A stretch of DNA of 64,000 nucleotides from Acidobacteriaceae bacterium (GCA_035944135.1 DASZBM010000010.1:248001-312000); one strand, 5' to 3'. Positions 8,224-17,144 are shown, counted from the stretch's first letter. Numbers and translations are program-made. Notes: a model not told the origin generated them from the sequence alone.

Positions 8224-8670
8224 CTACTTGCGCGCTGCGCGCACGAAGCTGCTCACGGTGAAATACGTGAACACCGCGCAGATGGCCAGATAGGCGTAGA
8301 GTTTCACCGCCGCAGGGGAGCCCGCGGCCGCGTGAACAGCGGCGCGTGCCCGCCAAGCAGCCGCGCCCATGACGAACGCGATCAGCGCGAAGAAGACCCC
8401 TGTGACCTGCAACCACACGACGCTCGAAAATCGCACAACCGGTGCCATGAGGGATGATTTCGCCTGCCGGCCGGCGACGCGGACGGTTCGGGGGTCGGGA
8501 GCCCAGCGCGGCGCGGCAGTGGCTGTTGGTTCAGATGGTCTGCTGGGCGACACAGCTTGAGCTTTGGCGGACGGGTTCGGTGCGCTGGCAGCCTCAGCCG
8601 CCTGCACCAACGTCTTTGCGGCGTGTCGCGCCCCGTATCCCAACGCTCGCCCGAACTTCACCCGATCCAT
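8224..8670 (-). CDS. Hypothetical membrane protein with two C-terminal spans
   Basis: 148 residues. The first half is Ala/Pro/Ser-rich and probably cytoplasmic and disordered (AKAQAVSPSRPSEPTATAA). Two hydrophobic spans follow: VVWLQVTGVFFALIAFVMGA near 84-103 and LYAYLAICAVFTYFTVSSF near 123-141, ending in a short basic tail. It is on the same strand as gcvT with a 187-bp gap, so co-transcription is possible but not evident. I do not recognise the family. Confidence 0.65.
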   Translation of the reverse strand: MDRVKFGRALGYGARHAAKTLVQAAEAASAPNPSAKAQAVSPSRPSEPTATAAPRWAPDPRTVRVAGRQAKSSLMAPVVRFSSVVWLQVTGVFFALIAFVMGAAAWRARAAVHAAAGSPAAVKLYAYLAICAVFTYFTVSSFVRAARK

Positions 8671-8766
8671 GGTTCTAGTTTACGTGTCCAAGGTTGTCAC
8701 ATCGCGTCGCAAAACGAAATGCGGTCGACTGACATCCAAGCTCCTTGAAAGGGAGAGCACGAAGCA

Positions 8767-8910
8767 ATGAAGACATTCTTTTGGGTGGCGGGAGCAGCCT
8801 GCGCGGCGATGGCAGGCCTAATGATCTGGAACCGGCAGCGCAGCGAACCTGTAGAGGACCTGGCGCATCGGCTGGAGGCCGCATGGTCCGACCATCACAC
8901 TGTCGTGTGA
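8767..8910 (+). CDS. 47-residue single-span membrane micro-protein
   Basis: A short frame not obvious from length alone: MKTFFWVAGAACAAMAGLM followed by a charged tail (EPVEDLAHRLEAAWSDHH). The support is a good AAAGGGAG Shine-Dalgarno 8 bp before the ATG, one N-terminal hydrophobic helix or uncleaved signal anchor, an amphipathic C-terminal helix and no competing gene on either strand. The arrangement resembles small membrane stress peptides, but I do not recognise a family. It stands alone, divergent from the membrane-protein gene at 8670. Confidence 0.55.
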   Translation: MKTFFWVAGAACAAMAGLMIWNRQRSEPVEDLAHRLEAAWSDHHTVV

Positions 8911-9052
8911 GGCCTTCGTCTTTCATCTTGGCGGAGCCGCTGCCTCGGCGTAGTCTGTTTAATCAGAATTACCCCGCAATTGCCGTTCCCGCTGTTCAGG
9001 GAATACCCGATGCGTGGTCAGGGGCATTCCAACAGATGATCGGGAGGTGGCG

Positions 9053-9334
9053 TTGAATCAACAGGTCAAGGACCTCATTCAGAAGCTCGGCGAAGCAATT
9101 CACGAGTCCGTATCCGAGAGCGAGCAGATTGCGGGCGTCGTCCGCGAGATCCGGGAGCAGGGGTTTGATGTACTCCTGATGCTCGAGGCGACCATCGGTC
9201 TGAACGAAGTCGAGGAGGAACAGAAGGACAATGGCGACGAGCCGGCACACGGGCCCTTCACGCGCAACGACCTCACCTTCCTGAAGTCGCTGCGCATCAC
9301 CACCGAAGAGCACGATAGCGGATCCTCTTCTTAG
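9053..9334 (+). CDS. Small acidic helical protein, unknown
   Basis: 93 residues from a TTG start that has a GGGAGG Shine-Dalgarno five bases upstream; an in-frame ATG 39 bp earlier has none. The sequence is rich in helix-forming residues (QQVKDLIQKLGEAIHESVSE) with a hydrophobic stripe and an acidic middle (NEVEEEQKDNGDEPAHG), then DLTFLKSLRITTEE and a polar tail. A coiled-coil or small helical bundle is likely. No membrane span or signal peptide. It precedes glgC by 136 bp on the same strand. Family not recognised. Confidence 0.6.
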   Translation: MNQQVKDLIQKLGEAIHESVSESEQIAGVVREIREQGFDVLLMLEATIGLNEVEEEQKDNGDEPAHGPFTRNDLTFLKSLRITTEEHDSGSSS

Positions 9335-9470
9335 GGCCCGCGCGTCGCTGCTCTTTCAGCCGCATTCTCTCGCGGCTATACATTTTCCGCGATTTGCGTG
9401 CTAGACTCGTGCCTCCCCGGGCATTGAAACTTGCGTCAGACGGGAATGGATAGCGAGAGGTAGCTGCACG

Positions 9471-10724
9471 ATGAGAGACACGCTTGGTGTTTTGCTCGCC
9501 GGAGGTGCCGGCGAAAGACTCTTCCCCCTGACGCGGGACCGCGCTAAGCCTGCCGTCCCATTCGCCGGGCAATACCGCATCATCGACATCACCCTTTCCA
9601 ACTGCATCAACTCCGACCTGCGCCACGTCTACATCCTTACGCAGTACAAGGCGCTTTCGCTGAACCGCCACATCCGCGAAGGCTGGGGTACCGTTGTCGC
9701 GGGCGAGCTCGGTGAGTTCATCGAGATCCTGCCGCCGATGCAGCGCGTCTCCAAGTCCTGGTACCAGGGAACCGCGGACGCCGTCTTCCAGAACATCTAC
9801 TCCATTGGCTCCGAGGAGCCGCAGCACGTCCTCATCCTCTCCGGCGACCACATCTACAAGATGAACTACGCGCTGATGAAGGAGCACCACTGTGCCTCCG
9901 GCGCGGATGTCACTCTCGCCACGCTGCCGGTGACGCCCGATGAGGTCTCCGCCTTCGGCGTCGTCGAGGTGGGGAAGAACGGCGAGGTGATCGGCTTCGT
10001 CGAAAAGCCCAAGGAGACGAACATCCGCTCTCCGTTCAATCCGGACATGGTCGATGTTTCGATGGGCATCTACCTCTTTAATACGGATGTTCTGATTCCC
10101 GAGCTCCTTCGCGATGCCGAAGACCCCGAATCGCGCCACGACTTCGGCCACGACATTCTGCCCAAGATCCTGGGCCGCTTCAAGATGGTCGCCTACAACT
10201 TCGTCGACGAGAACAAGCAGCGCGCGCTTTACTGGCGCGACGTCGGAACCCTCGAGGCTTACTACGAGGCCAACATGGACGTGGCGTCCGTCACTCCAAC
10301 GTTCAATCTTTACGACAAGGCGTGGCCCATGCGCAGCCGCGCGTATCAATATCCGCCCGCCAAGTTCGTATTCGGTGAGCCCGGTCGCACCGGCATGGCC
10401 ATCAACTCGATCGTGTCGGCCGGATCGATCGTCTCGGGATCAGTCGTGCGCAACTCCGTGCTCTCGCATGACGTACGCGTCAACAGCTACGCCGACGTAG
10501 ATTCGAGCGTCATCTTCTCCCATGTCAACGTCGGGCGGCACTGCCGCATCCGCCACGCCATCATCGATCGCGATTGCCACATCCCGGACGGGACTGTAAT
10601 CGGGTACGACCCGGCCGAGGACAAGAAGAACTATTTCGTCACCGGCTCCGGCCTTACGGTCGTCACCCGGGACTATTCCCAGTTCGAAAATCCGGTATCG
10701 GAGCAGTTTTTACAGGTAATGTAG
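9471..10724 (+). CDS. glgC: Glucose-1-phosphate adenylyltransferase
   Basis: A 417-residue ADP-glucose pyrophosphorylase making ADP-glucose from ATP and glucose-1-phosphate, the committed step of bacterial glycogen synthesis. The N-terminal nucleotidyltransferase has LLAGGAGERLFPLTRDRAKP, AGQYRIIDITLSNCINS, WYQGTADAVFQN and LSGDHIYKMNY. The C-terminal part shows left-handed beta-helix repeats (SIVSAGSIVSGSVVRNSVLS, HVNVGRHCRIRHAIIDRDC). Length is right for the family. No other glg genes are adjacent, though a GH13 enzyme lies 4 kb away on the other strand. Start is the ATG following a run of leader sequence with weak GAGAGG ribosome-binding site. Confidence 0.95.
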   Translation: MRDTLGVLLAGGAGERLFPLTRDRAKPAVPFAGQYRIIDITLSNCINSDLRHVYILTQYKALSLNRHIREGWGTVVAGELGEFIEILPPMQRVSKSWYQGTADAVFQNIYSIGSEEPQHVLILSGDHIYKMNYALMKEHHCASGADVTLATLPVTPDEVSAFGVVEVGKNGEVIGFVEKPKETNIRSPFNPDMVDVSMGIYLFNTDVLIPELLRDAEDPESRHDFGHDILPKILGRFKMVAYNFVDENKQRALYWRDVGTLEAYYEANMDVASVTPTFNLYDKAWPMRSRAYQYPPAKFVFGEPGRTGMAINSIVSAGSIVSGSVVRNSVLSHDVRVNSYADVDSSVIFSHVNVGRHCRIRHAIIDRDCHIPDGTVIGYDPAEDKKNYFVTGSGLTVVTRDYSQFENPVSEQFLQVM

Positions 10725-10955
10725 CGGCTTTCCACAGTAACGGATGGCACTCCATTGCGTCCAAACCCCAAAGTTCTGCCTGCATTTGCCGGGAATCCTG
10801 CACGGTTCCTCCTCGTTTTCCGCTCTAGGCAAGTTTCCGGCCAAATGGAGTATGGTGGACTGAGCACGGGGCCAGAGGCTGTGTTACGCGCATCAGCGTG
10901 GGCGGCTCGAAACCTGCGAGAGAATCCCTCCTGACGAGGAAAGGAAAATCAAACT

Positions 10956-11501
10956 ATGTGGAAACCGAACCAGCCTGGCAGTCAAACGCCTCCCACCCCT
11001 GAGCCAGCACGTCCCCAGCCCCCCGCTGGTGCACCTGCCTTTGACGCTGCCGCTCGCAGCGGGTCAACTGCCGCCGCTACCGGCGAGCAGGCCACCATCG
11101 GCAAGAGCCTCGTCGTTAAGGGCGAGCTCACCGGTTCAGAGTCGTTGTACGTCGACGGCAAGGTGGAAGGCGCAATCAATCTGCCGGGCAATCGCGTGAC
11201 CGTCGGCCGCAACGGCCAGGTCGCCGCGAACATCATGGCACGCGAGATCGTCGTGCTCGGCAAGGTCCGCGGCAACTGCCAGGCCTCTGACCGGGTCGAC
11301 ATCCGCAGCGAAGGCTCGCTCACGGGCGACGTCGTCGCAGCCCGCATCTCCATCGAGGACGGCGCCTTCTTCAAGGGCGGCATCGACATCCGCAAGCCGG
11401 GCGCCGAGGGCAAGGGCGGCAGCAGCAGCTCTGGTTCCAGCTCGAGCTCATCGACCACCAGCTCCACCCCCGAGCCCGCCGCTGCTGGCTCGCACAGCTA
11501 A
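10956..11501 (+). CDS. Bactofilin family cytoskeletal protein
   Basis: 181 residues. A Pro/Ala-rich disordered N-tail (residues 1-45) leads to the DUF583/bactofilin beta-helix core, about 47-147, with the repeating pattern ESLYVDGKVEGAINLPGNR, VTVGRNGQVAANIMA, REIVVLGKVRGNCQASD and RISIEDGAFFKGGIDI. The C-terminus is a Ser-rich tail (about 25 residues). Bactofilins polymerise without nucleotide at the membrane and shape cells or scaffold polysaccharide and peptidoglycan enzymes. The ATG has a GAGGAAAGG ribosome-binding site, and a strong terminator follows 18 bp after the stop, so the gene is monocistronic. Confidence 0.92.
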   Translation: MWKPNQPGSQTPPTPEPARPQPPAGAPAFDAAARSGSTAAATGEQATIGKSLVVKGELTGSESLYVDGKVEGAINLPGNRVTVGRNGQVAANIMAREIVVLGKVRGNCQASDRVDIRSEGSLTGDVVAARISIEDGAFFKGGIDIRKPGAEGKGGSSSSGSSSSSSTTSSTPEPAAAGSHS

Positions 11502-11518
11502 GCTTCATCCACACGAAA

Positions 11519-11557
11519 GCACAAAGGCCGCGCTCTCATCGCGGCCTTTGTGCTTTT
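11519..11557 (+). terminator. Strong rho-independent terminator after the bactofilin gene
   Basis: A perfect 14-bp stem (GCACAAAGGCCGCG paired with CGCGGCCTTTGTGC) with a 7-nt loop and a TTTT tract. It begins 18 bp after the bactofilin stop. Confidence 0.92.
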
Positions 11558-11580
11558 CTGCCTTTGCCTTTCTTGTTGTC

Positions 11581-11631
11581 ATTCCCGAAGCGGGGTCCCC
11601 GGCGAGTTTGCTCGCTCGGGTGGCAGGGAAT
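11581..11631. repeat. Structured 51-bp element with nested inverted repeats
   Basis: Outer arms ATTCCC and GGGAAT enclose the palindromes GGGGTCCCC and GCGAGTTTGCTCGC. It ends 6 bp from the stop of the minus-strand VOC gene, the same 3'-end position occupied by the other hairpin elements of this window. A single copy is seen here, so membership in a repeat family is inference. Confidence 0.5.
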
Positions 11632-11637
11632 CTGCGT

Positions 11638-12093
11638 TTAGTTCTTCGCCGCCGCTTTCAGCGCCGCGATATCCAGCTTCTTCATCGACATCATCGCGCG
11701 CATCGCGCCTGGCTCTCGTATTAGCTCCATAATGTTCTCCGGAACCACCTGCCAACGCACACCGAAGCGGTCCTTCAGCCACCCGCAAGCAATCTCCCCG
11801 CCTCCGCCTTCGAGCAGCTTCGACCAGTAGGAATCGATCTCCGCCTGGTCCTTGCAGTGCACGAAGAATGAAATGGCCTCGTTGAATGTGTGGTCCGGGC
11901 CGCCGTTCAAGGCCGTGAACGGCTGCCCATCCAGCTCGAAGCCAATCGTCACGACGCTGCCCTTCGGTCCCGGGCCCGCGTCGCCGGAGCGTAGTTCACT
12001 CGTGCGACGCGAGTTCGGAAACACCTTCAGGTAGAAGTCGACCGCTTCTTCAGCGTGTTTGTCGAACCACAGAAACGGCGTAATCTTTGGCAT
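11638..12093 (-). CDS. VOC-family protein, PhnB / 3-demethylubiquinone methyltransferase-like group
   Basis: 151 residues beginning MPKITPFLWFDKHAEEAVDFY, the diagnostic opening of the PhnB-like VOC group, followed by FELDGQPFTALNGGPDHTFNEAIS and WQVVPENIMELI. Proteins like this are often labelled 3-demethylubiquinone-9 3-methyltransferase, but they have no SAM-binding fold, so that name should not be trusted; the true substrate is unknown. A GAGGGTG ribosome-binding site precedes the ATG. It is followed on the same strand by nothing obvious except a structured element at its 3' end, and lies downstream of the GH28 gene with a 21-bp gap, but transcription order makes it the distal gene. Confidence 0.85.
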   Translation of the reverse strand: MPKITPFLWFDKHAEEAVDFYLKVFPNSRRTSELRSGDAGPGPKGSVVTIGFELDGQPFTALNGGPDHTFNEAISFFVHCKDQAEIDSYWSKLLEGGGGEIACGWLKDRFGVRWQVVPENIMELIREPGAMRAMMSMKKLDIAALKAAAKN

Positions 12094-12114
12094 CGTTCAC
12101 CCTCGCGGTTCAAG

Positions 12115-13779
12115 TTACACCACCTGATCGCTCGCATTCGCCAACGTCGTATCCTTCGCCGCCCGCGACCAGAACACTCGTAGATCGCTCACGTTGTGCA
12201 GCGAGAAGTTCGGCTGAGGCGGTGCCGTGATCGCGAAGAAGTCCGCCCGGTGCACATCTTCCAGCCAGAAGGCCGGTCGAGCGTCGCTTACCTGCGGCGA
12301 AACCTCCACGTGGCTCATCTCCAGGTTCTTCAGGTGCCGGACGAAGAACGCGTTACACGGCGTCGGCCCAAAATGCAGCAGTTCCGGATAACCCTGTTCG
12401 TCCTCTGGCACGTGGATGGAGTGCCAGTCCGGCATCGGCTTCGCGCTCTCTCCCCATCCGATCTTCATGTCCTTCGGCAGACCGCGATGCCCGAAGAAGC
12501 AGTTCGAAAGCTTCACATCCTCAATCAGGTTCTCCGGAATGCCCGAGAAGATTGACGACGTCGACGACGTCGAATCGTGACTCACCAGGTTCGAGATCAC
12601 CACACGCCGGAGGGTGCCCGGCCGCAGCGTCTCCTTTGGGTTGCGGTTGCGCCGATTCAGGCGCAGGAACAACGGTGCGTCCTGGATCTCGCGCATCGTG
12701 TTGCCGGTGATTGCGATGTCCTCGAGATACGCTCCGTCGCTCGTCTCCAGAGAGATGCCCTTGCATCCCTCCAGCACGTTGCCCGTAATCGTGATGTTGC
12801 GGAACCCGCCGTTCGACTCCGTTCCGCACTTGATGCGCCCATTGCGTGGCACGTGCGCGTCGTCCGGGAAGCGCTTCCAGGTTCCGTCGTGCACCGTTCC
12901 CAGCTGGTAGATGCCGGTCACATAGTTGTTCGCAATCGTCACGTTGTCCGTTGAGCGCGCGTAGCCCAGCGCATAGCTCGACTTCGGGCAGATTCCGTCA
13001 TCCCACGGCGAATTCACCGTGCAGTTCGACACGCGCACGTTCTTGCAGCAGTCGATGTCGAACCCGTCGCGGTCGGTATCGATCAGCAGATTGTCGAGCG
13101 TCATGTTGTCTACGCCCGTCGCCAGCAGCGCGAAGTGGCCGCCCTTTACGATCGAGAAGTCGCGCAGCGTCACATTGTGGCAGTTCTTCAGCGCGATCGC
13201 CTTATTGCCCACGCCCGCTTGCTCAGCGATAAACGGCTCATATCCGGGAGCCGCGTTAGAGCCCGAGCCGCGCGACAGCCCCTTGCCATAAATCAGTCCC
13301 GTGCCGAAGATGCCGAAGTCGTGCTCGTTCTCCGCCCACAGCAGCGAGTTGTGCCAGTGGTTATGCCCGTAGTCCTGGTACGGCACCCATGGATCGTTTG
13401 GCTCGGCGGCGTCGTACGTTCCACCGTTGTATCCCGTCGTGTCACCCTTCTTCGGCGAGTCCGCCGCCAGGATCGTGCATCCGCGATCCAGCCACAGATC
13501 GACGTGGCTCTTCAGGTGAATCGAAAAGCAGAGGTATGTTCCTGCCGGAAAGACCAGCGTTCCGCCGCCCGCCGCCGCGACCGCTTCAATCGCCTTGTTG
13601 ATGGCCGGCGAGTCAACGGTCTTGCCGTCACCTGTCGCACCGAAGCTACGCACATTGAAAACTGCCTCTGCGGAACCCGGCGCAGAGGGCGACTGGGCCA
13701 GCGCAACTCGGCCCACGGTTGAGGCAAGGACAATAGGCGAAACCTTCAGCAAATCACGACGTTGCATAATGCCAGACAT
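12115..13779 (-). CDS. Secreted glycoside hydrolase family 28-like protein (polygalacturonase fold)
   Basis: 554 residues. The N-terminus MSGIMQRRDLLKVSPIVLAS contains a twin-arginine-like RRDLLK motif followed by a hydrophobic stretch and AQS cleavage region, so Tat export is likely. The mature part starts FNVRSFGATGDGKTVDSPAI, standard for pectate-lyase-superfamily beta-helices, and has LLIDTDRDGFDIDCCKNV and NSPWDDGICPKSS, which align with the NTD and DD acid motifs of GH28, then GRIKCGTESNGGFRNI. The canonical GHG motif is not evident, so activity on pectin-type polymers is likely but not certain. I start at ATG 13779; ATG 13767 is an alternative four residues in. The gene before it on the other strand is divergent. 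Confidence 0.8.
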   Translation of the reverse strand: MSGIMQRRDLLKVSPIVLASTVGRVALAQSPSAPGSAEAVFNVRSFGATGDGKTVDSPAINKAIEAVAAAGGGTLVFPAGTYLCFSIHLKSHVDLWLDRGCTILAADSPKKGDTTGYNGGTYDAAEPNDPWVPYQDYGHNHWHNSLLWAENEHDFGIFGTGLIYGKGLSRGSGSNAAPGYEPFIAEQAGVGNKAIALKNCHNVTLRDFSIVKGGHFALLATGVDNMTLDNLLIDTDRDGFDIDCCKNVRVSNCTVNSPWDDGICPKSSYALGYARSTDNVTIANNYVTGIYQLGTVHDGTWKRFPDDAHVPRNGRIKCGTESNGGFRNITITGNVLEGCKGISLETSDGAYLEDIAITGNTMREIQDAPLFLRLNRRNRNPKETLRPGTLRRVVISNLVSHDSTSSTSSIFSGIPENLIEDVKLSNCFFGHRGLPKDMKIGWGESAKPMPDWHSIHVPEDEQGYPELLHFGPTPCNAFFVRHLKNLEMSHVEVSPQVSDARPAFWLEDVHRADFFAITAPPQPNFSLHNVSDLRVFWSRAAKDTTLANASDQVV

Positions 13780-13905
13780 ACTACCAGTCAGACATCTATA
13801 CGTGTAAGTCATACATGTTTCCTCTTGCACCGACATGAGCTCCGGCATACCCTCATGAGGCAATTGATTCGGCAGCAATCGTGTCACTGTGCGCGGAGGA
13901 GATTC

Positions 13906-14706
13906 ATGCGTTCAGGCATTCGAGTTGTGTTCTTCGTTCCTTGCGGGATCCTCGTGCTCGCCGCCACAAACGCATCAGCCCAGAACGTGACGCCTTGCGT
14001 CCGCGTAATACGCTACAGCGTGCAGCGCGAGGTCTTCGTGTCGACCAACCGGAATCCCGCACCGGCATACACCGCGACCGTCAAGCAGAGCTTCGAACAA
14101 ACCCTGCCCGATGGCAATACGGTTCACTGGGCCACCGAATCCACCCAGGCGCGCGACGAAAACGGTCGCACCCTGCGGCAGCGCATCGAAGGCTGCGATC
14201 TCGACGCCAGCGGGCAACCGCAGCTGCGCATGCAAGTCGAGATATACGACCAGGCCGGTCAGGCCTTCACAAGCTGGAGCATAGGCCCAGGCAGCATGGC
14301 CATCGCGACGGTCAATCATATGCAGACAAACTCGCAGCCGAACTGGAAGGACATCCCGCGCACACCGGGCATTCCATACCCTCGGCCCGAGTACACAACC
14401 GAAAATCTCGGCACACGCACGATTGCCGGCATCGAAGCCACGGGCTCCCGCACGACCCAGATTATTCCGGCTGGTCGGGAAGGGAACGACTCACCACTCA
14501 AGGTTGTGCATGAGACTTGGATGAATCGCCAGAATCGCACGATCCTCCTCGCTATCGATGATGACCCGCGCACCGGACGTAACACGTGGGAGGTTGAGAA
14601 TCTCACGGTCGGTCCACCCGATCCGGCCCTCTTCACCCCGCCCGCGAATTACAAAGTTTGGGATCCCAACGCACAGCCGCAGACCGCCGCCGGCACGAAT
14701 CGCTAA
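13906..14706 (+). CDS. Secreted protein of unknown function
   Basis: 266 residues from an ATG with a GGAGGAG Shine-Dalgarno. Residues 1-25 form a Sec signal peptide (VVFFVPCGILVLAATNASAQ). The mature protein is beta-rich with repeated polar segments (FEQTLPDGNTVHWATESTQ, ENGRTLRQRIEGCD, TIAGIEATGSRTTQIIPAG, VVHETWMNRQNRTILL) and two cysteines near the ends of the first half. This style of periplasmic protein with a DGNT-type turn is common in Acidobacteria, but I cannot name a domain. Its last 4 bp overlap the convergent GH13 gene. Confidence 0.72.
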   Translation: MRSGIRVVFFVPCGILVLAATNASAQNVTPCVRVIRYSVQREVFVSTNRNPAPAYTATVKQSFEQTLPDGNTVHWATESTQARDENGRTLRQRIEGCDLDASGQPQLRMQVEIYDQAGQAFTSWSIGPGSMAIATVNHMQTNSQPNWKDIPRTPGIPYPRPEYTTENLGTRTIAGIEATGSRTTQIIPAGREGNDSPLKVVHETWMNRQNRTILLAIDDDPRTGRNTWEVENLTVGPPDPALFTPPANYKVWDPNAQPQTAAGTNR

Positions 14707-16439
14707 TCCAGCGCGATCAGCAGCCCCTCACCGGCCTCAATCGTGACCTCTCCATCCACGCGCGCGCCTGCGCCGTCCAGCATCGTCGTCAGCACGACCG
14801 TACCCGGCGCACAGCGCGCACGCGCTACTTCCGTCCCAAGATTCAACAGCACCTGAAAATCCGTGCTCTCGCCTTCCGGCAAACCTTGCCGCACATAGCG
14901 CAGCACGTTCCCTTCGGCCGCAACGTTTGTGATCGCGCCCGCATGCAGCGTGTCATGTTGCCGCCGCAGCGCCAGCAATCTCCGGTACAACGTCAGCATC
15001 GACTTCGAATCACTCCGCTGTACCGCAGCATTTTTTGTCGCCCAATCACTCTCGAGCGGTAGCCAGGGCGTTGCGTTCGGCGACGTAAATCCCGCATTCG
15101 GCGCGTTCACCCAAAGCATCGGAGACCGCTCCGGGTCGCGCCCGCGTCCTTTGCCGGGCTCGTTCTTCTCCGCTGGATCCCGCACCTGGTCCGGCGCAAT
15201 CGGAACGTCTTCCATCCCGAGTTCGTCGCCGTAGTACAGCGTCGGCGTGCCTCGCAGCGTCAGCAGCAACATTGCTGCCACGCGAGCCTGCTTCGCTCCT
15301 ACACGCGACGCCAGCCGCGGCTGATCATGATTCCCAAGCACGTAATTCGGCCAGCCGCCCGGGGGCAGAAGCTGTTCATACCGTTGAACAATCTCCGCAA
15401 TCGCGCTCGCCTTCCACTCCGTCTGGATGAGATGAAAATTGAAGGGCAGGTTCGCTCCGTTGAGCTCCTGGGTCTCCGGTGCCGGCAACTGCGCTGGCCC
15501 ACGCTGCACCGGCATCCCGTAGTACTGCACCAGCTCCGCGAGCGGCAAATAAATCTCCCCGATCAAAACGCGGTGGGACCTCGCCGACTTCATCTCCAAT
15601 GCCGAACTCGCCTCGCTCGCATCCGCAGTCTCCGGCAGCGTCGCCCCGTAGCTGTCCAACACGCCACGCATCTCCGCCACGATCTCATGCGTCTCCGGCC
15701 GGTTCGAGTTATAAACCGGAAGGGTCGACGCGAAGTCCTGCATTCCGCCGTGATACTCCGGGTTCGGCGGATTGTTTCTGAACTCCGCATCCTTGATCAG
15801 CAGCCAGAGCACGTCCATCCGAAATCCGTCGATGCCTTTCTCCAGCCAGAAGCGCATCGCTCCATAGATGGCCTCACGCACATCGGTGTTCCGCCAGTTC
15901 AAGTCGGGCTGTTCCTTCAAAAACGAATGTAGATAAAACTGCTCCGTCTTCTGATCCCACTGCCATGCCGGGCCGCCGAAGTGCGACATCCAGTTGTTCG
16001 GATAGCGTTCTTGTGCAGGCTTCCAGTCATCTCCCGCGGGTAGTGGCTTATGCCACAGATACCAGGTGCGCTTCGCATTCTTCACAGACGTTCGCGACTC
16101 GACAAACCACGGATGCTCATCCGAGGTGTGGTTCGGCACAAAATCGAGAATGACCCGCAGCCCGCGCGCATGCGCTTCACGCAGCAGCGTGTCGAAGTCC
16201 TCCATCGTGCCGAAGGTCGGATCGACCCCCGTGTAGTCCGACACGTCATAGCCGAAATCTTTCATCGGCGACGGATAGAACGGCGAAATCCAGATCGCAT
16301 CGATGCCAAGGCCGGCTATATAGTCCAGTCGCGCTGTGATTCCCGGAAGATCGCCAACTCCATCGCCGTTCGTATCCTGAAAACTGCGCGGATAGATCTG
16401 GTAGATCACTCCCGTCTGCCACCACTGCAATGCCGCCAT
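14703..16439 (-). CDS. GH13 alpha-amylase family enzyme (oligo-1,6-glucosidase/alpha-glucosidase type)
   Basis: 578 residues. The sequence WWQTGVIYQIYPRSFQDTNG, then DAIWISPFYPSPMKDFGYD, is typical of GH13 alpha-glucosidases. The catalytic residues are visible: nucleophile Asp in GIDGFRMDVLW (near 205), acid/base Glu in VLIGEIYLP (near 293) and the third Asp in VLGNHDQPR (near 369). The QPDLNWRN segment is also family-typical. No signal peptide, so it acts in the cytoplasm on imported malto- or isomalto-oligosaccharides. I prefer ATG 16439, which has GAGGAG just before it, over an ATG five codons upstream. The neighbouring FmdE-like gene is divergent with about 50 bp between starts. Confidence 0.93.
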   Translation of the reverse strand: MAALQWWQTGVIYQIYPRSFQDTNGDGVGDLPGITARLDYIAGLGIDAIWISPFYPSPMKDFGYDVSDYTGVDPTFGTMEDFDTLLREAHARGLRVILDFVPNHTSDEHPWFVESRTSVKNAKRTWYLWHKPLPAGDDWKPAQERYPNNWMSHFGGPAWQWDQKTEQFYLHSFLKEQPDLNWRNTDVREAIYGAMRFWLEKGIDGFRMDVLWLLIKDAEFRNNPPNPEYHGGMQDFASTLPVYNSNRPETHEIVAEMRGVLDSYGATLPETADASEASSALEMKSARSHRVLIGEIYLPLAELVQYYGMPVQRGPAQLPAPETQELNGANLPFNFHLIQTEWKASAIAEIVQRYEQLLPPGGWPNYVLGNHDQPRLASRVGAKQARVAAMLLLTLRGTPTLYYGDELGMEDVPIAPDQVRDPAEKNEPGKGRGRDPERSPMLWVNAPNAGFTSPNATPWLPLESDWATKNAAVQRSDSKSMLTLYRRLLALRRQHDTLHAGAITNVAAEGNVLRYVRQGLPEGESTDFQVLLNLGTEVARARCAPGTVVLTTMLDGAGARVDGEVTIEAGEGLLIALD

Positions 16440-16490
16440 CGCTCTCCTCGTCACAACTTGAGATGCTCTTACAGGCGTAGCATCGATACC

Positions 16491-17144
16491 ATGAGCGCCG
16501 CAACTTCCATCGACAACTCGGAGCTCGATGAACTACTTCACGAGGCGGAAGTCGCCCATGGCCATCTCTGCGCCGGGCAGATCCTCGGAGTTCGCATGGC
16601 GATGCTCGCGATGAGCCGCCTTGGCATCCGCTCGCCGCGCAAGAAGCTGTTGCTGAACGGTGACTTGAATCCTGACCGCAAACGCCCGGTCGTCTTTGTC
16701 GAGATCGATCGTTGTGCCACTGACGCGATCGCCGTCGTCACCGGAGCCCGCGTCGGCAAACGCGCCCTGAAGCTGCGCGACTGGGGCAAAATGGCCGCCA
16801 CCTTCATCGATCTCGATGCGCAGCTCGCACCCAACGAATACAAGGGAATTCGTGTCGTCGCACTCGAAGGCTCCAAGCAGCGTGCGAAAGAACTCTACCC
16901 GGAGCTCAACAAGAACGAAGCGCAGATGCGCGCCTACCGCGAACTCCCCGACGAAGAGCTCTTCTCGGAGCAGTGGGTGCGGGTCCCGCTCTCGCCCAGC
17001 GAGTTCCCCGGCTACAAGGGCGAGCGCGTCGCCTGCGCGCGTTGCGGAGAAGGCGTCAACTTCGACCGCTTCGTCGAACGGGACGGCGAGCGCCTCTGCC
17101 TGGCTTGCGCAAATCCCGCCTCGCTCTACTACCAGCCGCTTTAA
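16491..17144 (+). CDS. FmdE-like protein with C-terminal zinc ribbon
   Basis: 217 residues. The first 150 match the FmdE domain (HGHLCAGQILGVRMAMLAMSR, LVVF-type core RPVVFVEIDRCATDAIAVVTG, GKMAATFIDLD), named after the subunit E of formylmethanofuran dehydrogenase; His and Cys of the HGHLCAGQ motif are the likely metal ligands. The C-terminus has a zinc finger, ACARCGEGVNFDRF and RLCLACANPAS (Cys-x2-Cys twice). In bacteria without methanofuran such proteins are linked to molybdenum/tungsten enzymes, but here no such genes are adjacent, so the role is open. A 16-bp-stem hairpin follows. Confidence 0.85.
   Translation: MSAATSIDNSELDELLHEAEVAHGHLCAGQILGVRMAMLAMSRLGIRSPRKKLLLNGDLNPDRKRPVVFVEIDRCATDAIAVVTGARVGKRALKLRDWGKMAATFIDLDAQLAPNEYKGIRVVALEGSKQRAKELYPELNKNEAQMRAYRELPDEELFSEQWVRVPLSPSEFPGYKGERVACARCGEGVNFDRFVERDGERLCLACANPASLYYQPL

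Noticed and set aside
11638-12093. Annotation as 3-demethylubiquinone-9 3-methyltransferase
   Set aside because: The sequence is a VOC fold of the PhnB-like group and has no SAM-binding motif; the common name is a transferred label.
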